NCBI GenBank assembly: GCA_003486285.1
Contig: DNGH01000124.1
Coordinates: 1-5,759 of the forward strand
DNA: 5,759 bases
Origin: Actinomycetota bacterium
Lineage (GTDB): Bacteria; Actinomycetota; Acidimicrobiia; Spongiisociales; UBA11373
Direction: 5' to 3'
The notes beneath the pieces were generated by a model that was given only the letters and a program-made list of their open reading frames with translations, was not told the origin of the DNA and made no database searches. Shown piece by piece: positions 5,753 to 5,759 of this stretch (position 1 is its first letter; every line of letters begins with the position of its first letter). A program made the position numbers and the translations under genes.

Positions 5753-5759
5753 GGGTGCC

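Overview
This 5.8-kb window is chromosomal DNA of a very GC-rich bacterium. Codon third positions are mostly G or C, which is why long open frames appear antisense to several real genes. The mixture of protein families would fit a high-GC actinobacterial lineage (an Acidimicrobiia-like organism is possible). That placement is inference from composition and protein flavour, because the window holds no rRNA or other marker.

Layout. Minus strand, about 2228 to 1: a three-gene ABC importer operon of the heme (HmuTUV) type, made of substrate-binding lipoprotein, permease and ATPase. The ATPase is cut by the left window edge. The junctions are tight: a 15-codon mini-ORF links the first two genes with TGATG at both ends, and the last two share ATGA. 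A 76-bp divergent spacer follows, containing a 17-bp inverted repeat placed like a promoter spacer/operator. Plus strand, 2299-2703: a small YccU-like CoA-binding protein. Between it and the next gene (2714 to about 2851) lies what looks like the severed N-terminus of a cytochrome P450. Plus strand, 2929-4269: a full-length hexameric-type glutamate dehydrogenase with a strong ribosome binding site. Minus strand, 5719-4370: an FAD-dependent amine/amino-acid oxidase of the DAO family, convergent to the dehydrogenase.

The short gap between the two convergent genes is filled by heptamer repeats arranged as two inverted arms of about 26 nt, probably a bidirectional terminator or a small repeat element. 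A second heptamer duplication sits at the right edge, upstream of the oxidase.

The importer would bring heme (or a related iron chelate) across the membrane. Glutamate dehydrogenase and the oxidase both act on amino-nitrogen compounds, but their convergent orientation gives no evidence of co-regulation. The genes are ordinary, and I see no clear new multi-gene system. The items most worth checking are the P450 remnant, the inverted heptamer array, the coupled mini-ORF and the palindromic promoter spacer.
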